64,000 nucleotides of DNA, from NCBI GenBank assembly GCA_002213445.1, contig NJIE01000003.1:248001-312000 (forward strand). Direction: 5' to 3'. Position numbers and translations under genes: made by a program. This DNA comes from Xenophilus sp. AP218F (GTDB lineage: Bacteria > Pseudomonadota > Gammaproteobacteria > Burkholderiales > Chromobacteriaceae). Below the pieces are notes generated by a model. The model did no database searches. It was given only the letters and a program-made list of their open reading frames with translations, and was not told the origin of the DNA. Of the stretch, positions 1 to 8,033 are shown in pieces (position 1 is the stretch's first letter; every line of letters starts with the position of its first letter).

Positions 1-1614
1 GTCCGCCATCTCCACCGTGGACAGCTGGTGGGCGATGACGATCAGGGTGCGTTTGCCGCGCAGCCGCGCCAGCGCCTGGGCGATGGCGGCCTGGTTCTCG
101 GTGTCCAGCGCCGCCGTGGCTTCGTCCACCAGCAGGATGGGCGCGTCCTTGATCAGCGCGCGCGCAATGGAGATGCGCTGGCGCTCGCCGCCGGACAAAC
201 GCGCGCCGCCCTCGCCCACCGGGGTATCCAGGCCCTGCGGCAGCCGCTCAATGATTTCCTCCACCCCGGCCAGCCGGGCCGCCGCCAACACTTCGGCATC
301 GCTGGCGTCCGGCTTGCCGATGCGGATGTTGTCGCCGATGCTGCCCTGGAACAGATAGGCGTCCTGGAAGATCTGGCTGATCTGGCCGGCCAGCCGCTCG
401 CTGGACAGATCGCGGACATCCACGCCGCCCACCTTCACCTCGCCCCGGTCCACATCGAAGAAACGAGCGATCAAGCGCAGCACCGTGGTTTTGCCGGAGC
501 CGGACGCGCCCACCAGCGCGGTCATGCTGCCCGGCGCTATGCGCAGGTTGAGCCCGTCCAGCACCGGCGCCTGTTCCGGCCCGTAGCAGAAGCTCACCCG
601 GTTCAGCTCCACCGAGGCGTCCGCCGGCACGCCGGAACGGGCCGGTTCCGCCATGGACGCCACCTCAAACAGCTTAGCCACCGCCTGCAACTGGCCGCGC
701 GCGCCGCGCAATACCTCGCTGTAACCGGCCACGTCCAACAGCGGGTCGATGAAGCGGCTCATCAGCATCAGCGCCACCAGCGCCGGAATCACCGTGGCCG
801 GGGTCAGGCCCAGGCCGGCGTGGTCGTCCAGCCACAAGGCGGCCACCAGCAACAGCGCCGCGAAGCTGGCCTGCACCGCCCACACATTGAGCACCGAGGA
901 CAGCGCCGACAACCGGATCAAATGCCGGCCGGATTGCTGCTGCTGGGCGATGGCATGCTCCAGAAAACGCGTGCCGCCGCTTTCGCCGTTAAAGGCGCGC
1001 AGCACCGATTGGGCCTGCGCGAACTCCACCATGCGCTGGCTGCTCTGAGCCGTGCTTTGTTGGTAAGCCTGGTCCGCGCGCTGGCTCAGTCGCGCGGTCA
1101 GCGCAAACACCAGCAACAGGCAAGGCAGGCTGGCCAGCCCCACCCAGCCCATCAACGGATTGACGGCGAACAACGCGCCCAGCACCACCACCGGCGTCAC
1201 CACGCCGACAAACAACGGGGTGAACACATGGGCCGGCAGCTGGGCCATTTCCATCATGCCCTGAGTGGCGATGTGGTTGAGCCGGGCGGTGTTGCCCGCG
1301 CTGAACCAACCCACCGGCAGGCTGCCCACATGCTCGGCCAGCCGGTGGCGCCCGCCTTGCAGCACGGCGATGCCGACGGCGATGCCGGCTTTTTCCACCT
1401 TGCGCCGCAGGCCCCAGCACAGCGCCACGCCCAGCGCCTGCGCCGCCAGCCACATGCCGGCCGCGCGCGCCTCGCCGGCCAGCAAATGGCTAAGCACCGG
1501 CGCCAGCAGCACAATGGTCACGCCGCACAGCAGGCTGTAAATCAAGGCCAGCCACGCGTAACGGCGCAATTTGACCGCATCGTCACCCAGCAGCCGAATA
1601 AAAGTTTTCAACAT
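1..1614 (-). CDS. ABC exporter half-transporter, partial at window edge (siderophore locus)
   Basis: Reading leftward from ATG at 1612-1614, this is an ABC half-transporter with an N-terminal six-helix membrane domain followed by an ATPase domain. Visible motifs are Walker A GASGSGKTT, signature LSGGERQRIS and Walker B ILLVDEATAALD. The 3' end lies outside the window, but nearly all of the ATPase domain is present. It overlaps the stop of the upstream half-transporter by a few bases, so the two are probably translationally coupled and form a heterodimer. Pairs of this kind (PchH/PchI, YbtP/YbtQ, BarA/BarB families) sit in siderophore clusters and move siderophore or iron-siderophore across the inner membrane. 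Direction of transport cannot be told from sequence. Confidence 0.85.
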   Translation of the reverse strand, partial: MLKTFIRLLGDDAVKLRRYAWLALIYSLLCGVTIVLLAPVLSHLLAGEARAAGMWLAAQALGVALCWGLRRKVEKAGIAVGIAVLQGGRHRLAEHVGSLPVGWFSAGNTARLNHIATQGMMEMAQLPAHVFTPLFVGVVTPVVVLGALFAVNPLMGWVGLASLPCLLLVFALTARLSQRADQAYQQSTAQSSQRMVEFAQAQSVLRAFNGESGGTRFLEHAIAQQQQSGRHLIRLSALSSVLNVWAVQASFAALLLVAALWLDDHAGLGLTPATVIPALVALMLMSRFIDPLLDVAGYSEVLRGARGQLQAVAKLFEVASMAEPARSGVPADASVELNRVSFCYGPEQAPVLDGLNLRIAPGSMTALVGASGSGKTTVLRLIARFFDVDRGEVKVGGVDVRDLSSERLAGQISQIFQDAYLFQGSIGDNIRIGKPDASDAEVLAAARLAGVEEIIERLPQGLDTPVGEGGARLSGGERQRISIARALIKDAPILLVDEATAALDTENQAAIAQALARLRGKRTLIVIAHQLSTVEMAD

Positions 1615-3404
1615 TGCGGCACCCATCCTTCCTCTACCTCCTCGGTCTTGCCATAATGGCCCTGCGCCCACAACCGCGCGTAGCAGCCGCCCTGCGCCAG
1701 CAGCTCTTGATGGCGGCCGCGCTCAATCAGCCGGCCCTTGTCCACCACCAGGATCTGATCCGCCTGCATCACCGTATCCAGCCGGTGGGCGATCACCACC
1801 AGGGTGCGACCGCAGGCGAAGGAAGACAGCGCCTGCTGCAGCTTCACCTCGTTTTCCGCGTCGGCCGCCGCCGTCGCCTCGTCCAGCACCAGCACCGGCG
1901 GGTCCAGCAACACCGCGCGGGCAATGCTCAGCCGCTGGGCCTCGCCGCCGGAGAACTGCACGTCCTCGCCGATCACCGAGTCATAGCCACGCGGCAGGCT
2001 GAGAATGCGTTCGTGGATATTGGCGGTGCGCGCGGCCTCTTCGATCTCCGCCTGGCTGGCCGAGGGCCGGCCCAGCGCGATGTTGTCGCGCACGCTGGCG
2101 TGAATCAGGCGCACGTCCTGCAGGACGAAGCCGATGCGCCGGTACAACTCCGCGCTGTCCAACTGCCGCAAATCCACGCCGCCCAAGGTGATGCGCCCGG
2201 CGCTGGGGTCGAAGAAGCGCAGCAGCAGCCGCGCCAGCGTGGACTTGCCGGCACCGGAGGGGCCGACGATGGCCGTCACCGTGCCGGGAGCCAGCGTGAA
2301 ATCGATGCCGGACAACACCGGCTCTTGCTCGGAATAAGCGTAACTCAGCCCTTCCACGCGGATTTCGGCGTCGGCCGGCCGCGCCGCGCCGGCGGCGGTT
2401 TCCAGCACCGGAGTCTGCAGCAGCGCGTGCACGCGCTGGGCCGCGCCGGTGGCGTGGTTAAGGTCATGAGTGATGTAGCTCAGCATCAAGAGCGGCGAGC
2501 TCAGCCCCGGCGCCACCAGGGCGAAGGGCAAGACGTCCACCGGGGCGATCCAGCCCAGGCCCACCATCAGCGCGCCAAAAGCCAGCACCACGCCCAGCAC
2601 CGACACCGGCGCGATGATGGCGTTGGCGTTGGCCATTGCGCTGACCAGCGGCCGGGTGAAATCCGTGAAAGCGCTGGCGAAGGCGTCTATCGCCGCGCGG
2701 TAGCTGCCGTGCGCCTTGTGCTGCGCACCAAAGGCCTTCACCACCGGAATGCCGTTGACGAACTCCACCACCGCGTTGTTGATGCGCGCCATGCCCGCGC
2801 CAAAGCTCTCCATATTGGCCGCGCTGGCCTTGTGCGCCCGCGCGAAAAACAGGAAGAACAGCGGGAAGGGCAGCAGCGAGGCGATGGCCATGCGCCAATC
2901 CATCGCAAACATGTAGACGATGGACGCCAGCACCGCGCCCACGCTGCGCCCCAGCGTAGTGTAGAAATGGGCGGTCAGGCTGTGCAGGATGCCGATATCG
3001 TCGTGCATCGCCTGCTTGACCTCGCCCGAGGCGCGGCTGGTGAACCAGCCCAGCGGCACCTTGGCCAGCCGACGGGTAATGGCCAGGCGCAGCAGGCCGG
3101 TGATGCGGTTGTCCGCCAGGTGGGCCACCACATCGCCGGCCAGGATCAGCGTCATGCCAGCAAACAGGCAGAGCAGGCTCAGGCCCACCACCCGCCACAA
3201 GTCATCGCCGCCCAGCGCTGCCGCGCCCTGGCCCAGTGCCAGCTGCGCGATATGGGCGACGCCGGCCAGCGGCACCAGGCTCAGCATGGCACCCAGCCCC
3301 GCCAGCAGGCCGGCGGCGATCAGACGGCCGCGTATCGGCGCCAACACGCGGGCGATAGGCCCGGCGGCGGCAGCCTCTCCCAAAACCTCTTCCTCAACAC
3401 TCAT
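1608..3404 (-). CDS. ABC exporter half-transporter (siderophore locus)
   Basis: A 598-residue half-transporter: membrane domain in roughly residues 20-310, ATPase domain in the C-terminal half with Walker A GPSGAGKST, signature FSGGEAQRLS and Walker B VLVLDEAT. I chose the ATG at 3402-3404 because GGAGTTGTC stands just before it and because it overlaps the sigma-factor stop in an ATGA; an in-frame start 14 codons upstream has no ribosome site. It forms an operon with the ECF sigma gene upstream and the second half-transporter downstream, all reading leftward. Family knowledge links such tandem pairs to siderophore export or uptake (PchHI, YbtPQ, BarAB). The partner role is inferred from the overlap. 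Confidence 0.88.
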   Translation of the reverse strand: MSVEEEVLGEAAAAGPIARVLAPIRGRLIAAGLLAGLGAMLSLVPLAGVAHIAQLALGQGAAALGGDDLWRVVGLSLLCLFAGMTLILAGDVVAHLADNRITGLLRLAITRRLAKVPLGWFTSRASGEVKQAMHDDIGILHSLTAHFYTTLGRSVGAVLASIVYMFAMDWRMAIASLLPFPLFFLFFARAHKASAANMESFGAGMARINNAVVEFVNGIPVVKAFGAQHKAHGSYRAAIDAFASAFTDFTRPLVSAMANANAIIAPVSVLGVVLAFGALMVGLGWIAPVDVLPFALVAPGLSSPLLMLSYITHDLNHATGAAQRVHALLQTPVLETAAGAARPADAEIRVEGLSYAYSEQEPVLSGIDFTLAPGTVTAIVGPSGAGKSTLARLLLRFFDPSAGRITLGGVDLRQLDSAELYRRIGFVLQDVRLIHASVRDNIALGRPSASQAEIEEAARTANIHERILSLPRGYDSVIGEDVQFSGGEAQRLSIARAVLLDPPVLVLDEATAAADAENEVKLQQALSSFACGRTLVVIAHRLDTVMQADQILVVDKGRLIERGRHQELLAQGGCYARLWAQGHYGKTEEVEEGWVPQC

Positions 3405-3970
3405 GACAACTCCTCTACAACACGGATTAATGGTTGTTGCTTGCACGCGCCCGGCCCCAGGCCGGCCTCTACACTGCGCCGGCAGGCTTGCAGGCCCAGC
3501 GCAACGTACTTCTCTACCGAAGACACCGACACCTGAAGCTCCGCGGCGATATCGCCGTAGCTCATGCCGTTGAGCCGAGACAGCAGCAGCGCCTGGCGCA
3601 CCTTGAACGACTTGCCCATCAGCGCCAGGTCCACCCCCTTGATCTCCTCCTTCACCAGCGCGCGCGCCTCTTCCGACTCCGCGCGCGGCTCCGGCTGCTG
3701 GGCCTGGCTTTCCAGATAGCTGGCCTCCAAGCGGCGGCGGCGCAGCAAATCAATCACCTTGCCTTTGGCGATCTGCGCCAAGTGGCAACGGGATTCATCC
3801 GCCGGCGGAATCCGCCCTTTCTGAATGAGGTGCAGGTAAATGTCGTGAGCCAGATCCGTCGCATCGTTTGGATTGCCCAACTTGCGCTGCAGCAAACCGC
3901 ACAGCCAGCCGTGGTGATCCAGGTACAAGCTCTGCAGTTGCGACTGAAAAGTGATCGGGCCATTGTCCAC
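3401..3970 (-). CDS. ECF RNA polymerase sigma factor, iron-starvation type
   Basis: The 189-residue protein has the two-domain layout of ECF sigma factors: region 2 with the DATDLAHDIYLHL segment near residues 36-50 and region 4 with a helix-turn-helix ending SVSSVEKYVALGLQACR. It resembles the FecI/PvdS group that drives siderophore genes. No FecR-like anti-sigma or TonB receptor follows it in the window, so regulation may be Fur only, as with PvdS or OrbS. A strong Fur-box match lies 26 bp upstream of the start. Its targets probably include the NRPS genes to the right, but I cannot prove promoter recognition. Confidence 0.82.
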   Translation of the reverse strand: MDNGPITFQSQLQSLYLDHHGWLCGLLQRKLGNPNDATDLAHDIYLHLIQKGRIPPADESRCHLAQIAKGKVIDLLRRRRLEASYLESQAQQPEPRAESEEARALVKEEIKGVDLALMGKSFKVRQALLLSRLNGMSYGDIAAELQVSVSSVEKYVALGLQACRRSVEAGLGPGACKQQPLIRVVEELS

Positions 3971-3995
3971 GCCCCTCTCCTTTTCACTTGAATTT

Positions 3996-4014
3996 GCAAA
4001 TGATAATCATTTTT
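3996..4014. promoter_or_regulatory. Fur box upstream of ECF sigma gene
   Basis: This 19-mer matches the classical Fur consensus at 15 of 19 positions and contains the perfect palindrome ATGATAATCAT (4000-4010). A further AT-rich repeat, TTATTATTATCATC, follows at once and may extend the operator. It lies just upstream of the sigma factor start and so should place the sigma gene and the two transporter genes under iron control. Confidence 0.75.
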
Positions 4015-4331
4015 ATTATTATCATCGGCATTGTCAATACGTCATACACAACGCAAACAAAAAATGTCTTTTGCATTAATTATGCCAAAAAGCCAGCTTA
4101 TGGCCGCTAGACATGACGTATAAGCGCCCCCTCAGCCCGATGGGGCCATGACTGAAACGGCCGGAATCCCGTTGCCGTCCATGCCGTAAACATCTCATCG
4201 CAAGAACCCGCCGCACCCACTCCCAGGGCAGTCATCTCCCGACGACGCCCTAGAGAACAGGCGACCATCAAGCAACTCCAGTCGCCGCCCGCAACGATTA
4301 TTGGCGGTTGAATTCCAGAAGGAGACTACCC
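4015..4331. other. Divergent intergenic region between sigma factor and NRPS
   Basis: About 320 bp without a gene. The left 100 bp are AT-rich and hold the sigma promoter. The motif ATACGTCAT near 4036 and its inverse ATGACGTAT near 4113 form a separated inverted repeat that could be an operator. The right part is GC-rich leader DNA of the NRPS gene, and I see no clear -35/-10 pair in it. Confidence 0.4.
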
Positions 4332-6482
4332 TTGTCGCACCCCCACCCCGACATCCCGTCGCAGCGCCTGTCCCTGAGCCTTCACGAAGAACAATGCTGG
4401 CTATTGCAGCAGCAGCACCCGGAACGCCTGAGCCGCCATGTCGACGCCTGGCGGCTGGACCCGCAGACGGACCTCGCCCTGCTCACCCTGGCGCTGCAAC
4501 AGCTGATCCAGGCCCGGCCGGAGCTGAACGCCCGTTACGAGTTCAGCGACGATGGCGATCTGTGCAAATCCCACGTGGACGGCTGGCACCCTTGCATCGC
4601 CTTTCCCCGTATGAAGGAAGCCGAACTGGCCGACCGCCTGCAGGCGCTGCGCGCGGCGCCTTGGGACGCGGCAACGCAGCCGCCGTTCCAGGCCCTGATC
4701 ATCCATACTGAGCACAGCGCCGTGCTGGCCTTGAGCCTGCACCCCATCCTGGACCCCGCCCAGCCGTTCAACGCTTTGGCGGACGCGCTGACCCAGGGTT
4801 ATCAGCAACTGGAGCCCACGCGCCGGCCGCTGACCCTGACGCCGCTAGAGGCCGGCGAAACCGCTAATCGCCCGCCGGCGGCCGGCCAGCCCGCAGCCGA
4901 TGGCGTGGACGCGGTCGCCGCCGTCATCCTGGGCGAACTGCGCGCCGTGCTGGCCGAACCCGGCATGAAGCCGTACGACAACTTCTTCGATTTCGGCGGC
5001 CATTCCCTGCTGGCCACCCGCATCATCGGCACCCTGCAAAGCAAGCACGGCATTCAGATCCGCTTCAACGACTTCTTTGAAGCCCCCACCGCCGCCGCGC
5101 TGGCCGCCCGCGCCACCGTCAGCGAACAAGGCTGCCAGGCCGCGCCGTCCGGCGAAGTCCGCCAAGCCCCGCTGGCGCTGGCGCAGGCCTCGCTGTGGCG
5201 CGCCTACGCCGCCTACGACTTCGGCACCATCTTCAACCTGCCTTTCGCGCTGGATTTCCTGGACCCGGTGGACGAAAACCTGTTCCGCCTGGCCTTCACG
5301 GACTTGCTGGAACGCCATGCCAGCCTGCGCACCACCTTCCATGAAGAAGACGGCGCCGCGCTCCAGCGCATCGTGCCGCTGACGGAAATCGGCGGGTACA
5401 AGTGGTTCTGGAGCAGCGCGGAGAGCGAAGGACTGACGCTGGCCGACGAAGCCGCCCACCGCTTCGACCTGAGCCGCGAACTGCCGCTGCGGATACGCTT
5501 CCTGCGCCACCCGGCCACCGGCCGCCAAACCTTGTCCTTCTTGGTGCACCACATGGCAATCGACGAATGGTCGCTGAATGTGATGATGGACGAGCTGGCG
5601 CTGGCCTATCGCGCCCGCGCCGCCGGACAGGCGCCGCGATGGTCCGCCCCGGCGCCCTCCTTCCACGCCTTCGCGCTGGAACAACAGAGCCAGGGCGTCA
5701 ACCCGCGCCACATGGACTACTGGACCTCGATGTTGCGCGGCGCCACGCCAGGCCTGCGCCTGCCGGACCCGACCGCGTCGGCCGCCGCGCCCAACCAGCC
5801 CGCCGGCTTCAAAGCCAAATGGCTGGAGTTCAAGCCCGAGCCGGGCGCGCTGGAAGCCATCACATCCTTCGCCAAGCGTCACAATTCCTCACTGTTCAGC
5901 GTGGTCTACACCGCCATCGCGCTGGCCCTGCATAAGCTGGGCGATCTGCCGGAAATCGTGATCGGCACCTCATCCTCCGGCCGCACCGACGCGGCATATT
6001 TCGATACCGTCGGCTACTTCACCACCATGGTGGCGCACCGGGTGCGCTTCGACCGCCGGCAGTCGCTGGGCAGCCTGCTCAAGGACGTGACCCTGACCAT
6101 CAACGACTCCATGGCCTACGCCGACATTCCGCTGGAACTGGTACAAAACGCGCTGGGCATGACGCCGGCGGACGGCCTGCTGTTCGACGTCTACATCCAG
6201 GTCCACGCCAACAACGCGCTCAACGGCGCGCTGCCGGCCCCGGACGGCGGCGAGATCCGCTACCGCCAGATCGACCCGGACAAGAGCGAATCCATGTTCG
6301 GCCTGCAGTTCGAGATCATGGAAGACGCGCCCGACGGCTCGCTGCGCCTGGTCATCACCTACCGCGCGGAGCGTTACTCCGCCGCCCAGCTCGAGGCCAT
6401 CTGCGCCACGCTGCGCCGCTTTTTCGCGCTCTTGAGCGCGGGCGACGCCAGCGAGCGGAGGCTAGAAGAGCTGCTGGGCTAA
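4332..6482 (+). CDS. NRPS: truncated condensation-like region, carrier protein, condensation domain
   Basis: 716 residues. Residues 1-180 look like the front part of a condensation fold without its catalytic motif. A carrier domain follows with FFDFGGHSLL, Ser225 being the phosphopantetheine site. A full condensation domain (about 280-700) carries HHMAIDEW at 406-413, so the usual glycine after the second Asp is Glu. The layout matches AngM/BasB, in which the carrier holds the heterocycle-building amino acid and the C domain releases the chain by attack of N-hydroxyhistamine, so no thioesterase is needed. I chose the TTG at 4332 because AAGGAG at 4319-4324 is ideally spaced; a TTG at 4308 has none. 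Read divergently from the sigma operon. Confidence 0.85.
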   Translation: MSHPHPDIPSQRLSLSLHEEQCWLLQQQHPERLSRHVDAWRLDPQTDLALLTLALQQLIQARPELNARYEFSDDGDLCKSHVDGWHPCIAFPRMKEAELADRLQALRAAPWDAATQPPFQALIIHTEHSAVLALSLHPILDPAQPFNALADALTQGYQQLEPTRRPLTLTPLEAGETANRPPAAGQPAADGVDAVAAVILGELRAVLAEPGMKPYDNFFDFGGHSLLATRIIGTLQSKHGIQIRFNDFFEAPTAAALAARATVSEQGCQAAPSGEVRQAPLALAQASLWRAYAAYDFGTIFNLPFALDFLDPVDENLFRLAFTDLLERHASLRTTFHEEDGAALQRIVPLTEIGGYKWFWSSAESEGLTLADEAAHRFDLSRELPLRIRFLRHPATGRQTLSFLVHHMAIDEWSLNVMMDELALAYRARAAGQAPRWSAPAPSFHAFALEQQSQGVNPRHMDYWTSMLRGATPGLRLPDPTASAAAPNQPAGFKAKWLEFKPEPGALEAITSFAKRHNSSLFSVVYTAIALALHKLGDLPEIVIGTSSSGRTDAAYFDTVGYFTTMVAHRVRFDRRQSLGSLLKDVTLTINDSMAYADIPLELVQNALGMTPADGLLFDVYIQVHANNALNGALPAPDGGEIRYRQIDPDKSESMFGLQFEIMEDAPDGSLRLVITYRAERYSAAQLEAICATLRRFFALLSAGDASERRLEELLG

Positions 6483-6531
6483 ACCGCCGCTCACGGTCCG
6501 CTGCGCGCCGGTGATGAGGCGCGCAAAATCT

Positions 6532-6567
6532 GACGCCCCCGCCCTCAAACGAGAGCGGGGGCGTCAA
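6532..6567. terminator. Hairpin between convergent NRPS and N-hydroxylase genes
   Basis: GACGCCCCCGC (6533-6543) pairs with GCGGGGGCGTC (6556-6566) around a 12-base loop, extended by T6532-A6567. It lies between convergent stops and can serve both strands. There is no long T tract, so termination strength is uncertain. Confidence 0.65.
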
Positions 6568-6642
6568 TTCCATTCGGTCTCAGAACCCGTTTTCGATCTT
6601 TCTTTCGCGCAGCGGATTCAAAACCAGCCAGCCAGAAACAAC

Positions 6643-7965
6643 CTACCCCTGCGGCAGCCCATAATGCTGGAACGCCGAGCGCTGCGGCAGGCGATAACGC
6701 GGCTGGCCCAGCAACTGATTAATGATCGCCGCGTTGCGGATCGGGCCTATGCCCAGGTCCGGCGAACCCACCCCGTGCTGGAAAATCTCCGCGTTCTGCA
6801 CAAAGACCCGGCCCGGCCCCTGATCGCGGCGGCGGGCGGTGAAATCCTCCTCCACGATGCAATCACCCTGCGCGTCCACCTCCAGCACCGTCTCCTTCAG
6901 CCGCTCAAACCACTGCGGCCAAGCGTGCGCATAGCCGGTGGCGGCCACGATGGCGTCGGTCTCCAGCTGGCAGCGCTGGCCCAGTTGCCGGTGATGGCAA
7001 GTCATGCGCAGCGCGCCGTCCGCGCCCAGCTCCTCCAGCGCTTCCACATCGCAATTGGAATACAGCTTCAGGCCAGGATCGCGACCGCCTATCGAACGCT
7101 CGTAGAGCAAGTCGAAGATATCGCCGATGGTGGAGAAGCTGATGCCCTTGTACAGCAGACCCTGGCCGGCCACCACCTCGCGGCGCTTCTCCCGCGGAAT
7201 GCTGTGGAAGTACTGCATATAAGCCGGGGTGAAGCACTCCTGCCCCAGCTTGGAAAACTCCATCGGGTGGAAGCCTGGCGCGCGCGTGATCCACTGAATG
7301 GAGGCCCCGGCCGCCACCTGTTCCGGGCTCATCTCGCGGAACAACGCCAGCACACACTCCGCCGCGCTCTGGCCGGAGCCGATCACGGTGACGCGCCGGC
7401 ATGGCGACAGCGCTTGTTGATTGGGGATGAACTGGGCGGAATGGATGACCCGCGGGTGGCGGCTGGCGCGCGCCCACGCCGGTAGCCACGGCGAAGTGCC
7501 CACGCCCACCACCAGATCGCGGCCGGCATAGCGGCGCATCCCGCCGGATGCCGATTCGCTGTCCACCACAAAGCGCCCCGCGCCGGCGTCGTAAGTCACG
7601 TCCCGCACCTCCTCGCCAAAACGGCAGGCAGGCAACTGCTGCGCGGCCCAGCGGCAGTAATCATCGTATTCGATGCGCGGCACCAGGGTGTTGTCGTAGT
7701 AGTAGAACTGGTAAAGCCTGTCGTGCTGGTGCAGATAGTTCAGATAGCTGAGTGGATGCGTGGGGTCCGCCAGCGTGACCAGGTCAGCCAGGAACGGCAC
7801 TTGCAGCGTGGTGCCCGGCAACAGCAAACCCTCATGCCAGCGAAACGCCGGTTTGCGCTCCAGAAACACTCCTTTGATGTCCGAGTGGCGCGACAACAAG
7901 GCCGCCAAGCCCAGATTGAACGGCCCGATGCCAACGCCGGCAACATCTACGTTCGCCATTTCCAT
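6643..7965 (-). CDS. Flavin-dependent N-hydroxylase, probably histamine N-monooxygenase
   Basis: 440 residues of the L-lysine/L-ornithine N5-monooxygenase family. The FAD-binding motif GVGIGPFNLG is near residue 11, the NADPH motif GSGQSAAE near residue 200 and the ATGY substrate-side motif near 335. Members hydroxylate a primary amine with NADPH and O2. Because a histidine decarboxylase and an AngM-like NRPS flank it, the most likely substrate is histamine, as for BasC, AngU and PmsA-type clusters, giving N-hydroxyhistamine for the hydroxamate. The start at 7965 has GGGAG ten bases upstream. It converges with the carrier-condensation NRPS and follows the large NRPS after a 68-bp gap. Confidence 0.85.
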   Translation of the reverse strand: MEMANVDVAGVGIGPFNLGLAALLSRHSDIKGVFLERKPAFRWHEGLLLPGTTLQVPFLADLVTLADPTHPLSYLNYLHQHDRLYQFYYYDNTLVPRIEYDDYCRWAAQQLPACRFGEEVRDVTYDAGAGRFVVDSESASGGMRRYAGRDLVVGVGTSPWLPAWARASRHPRVIHSAQFIPNQQALSPCRRVTVIGSGQSAAECVLALFREMSPEQVAAGASIQWITRAPGFHPMEFSKLGQECFTPAYMQYFHSIPREKRREVVAGQGLLYKGISFSTIGDIFDLLYERSIGGRDPGLKLYSNCDVEALEELGADGALRMTCHHRQLGQRCQLETDAIVAATGYAHAWPQWFERLKETVLEVDAQGDCIVEEDFTARRRDQGPGRVFVQNAEIFQHGVGSPDLGIGPIRNAAIINQLLGQPRYRLPQRSAFQHYGLPQG

Positions 7966-8033
7966 ATACGAAAAACTCCCAAGGTTCTATCGGCTATCCC
8001 TAGGGCGGAGAAGCCGCCCCGGGATGAGTTTGA

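Noticed and set aside
28-3536. Two long plus-strand open frames opposite the ABC transporters
   Set aside because: Composition (Gln/His/Arg-rich) and lack of any motif mark them as shadows of the transporter genes.
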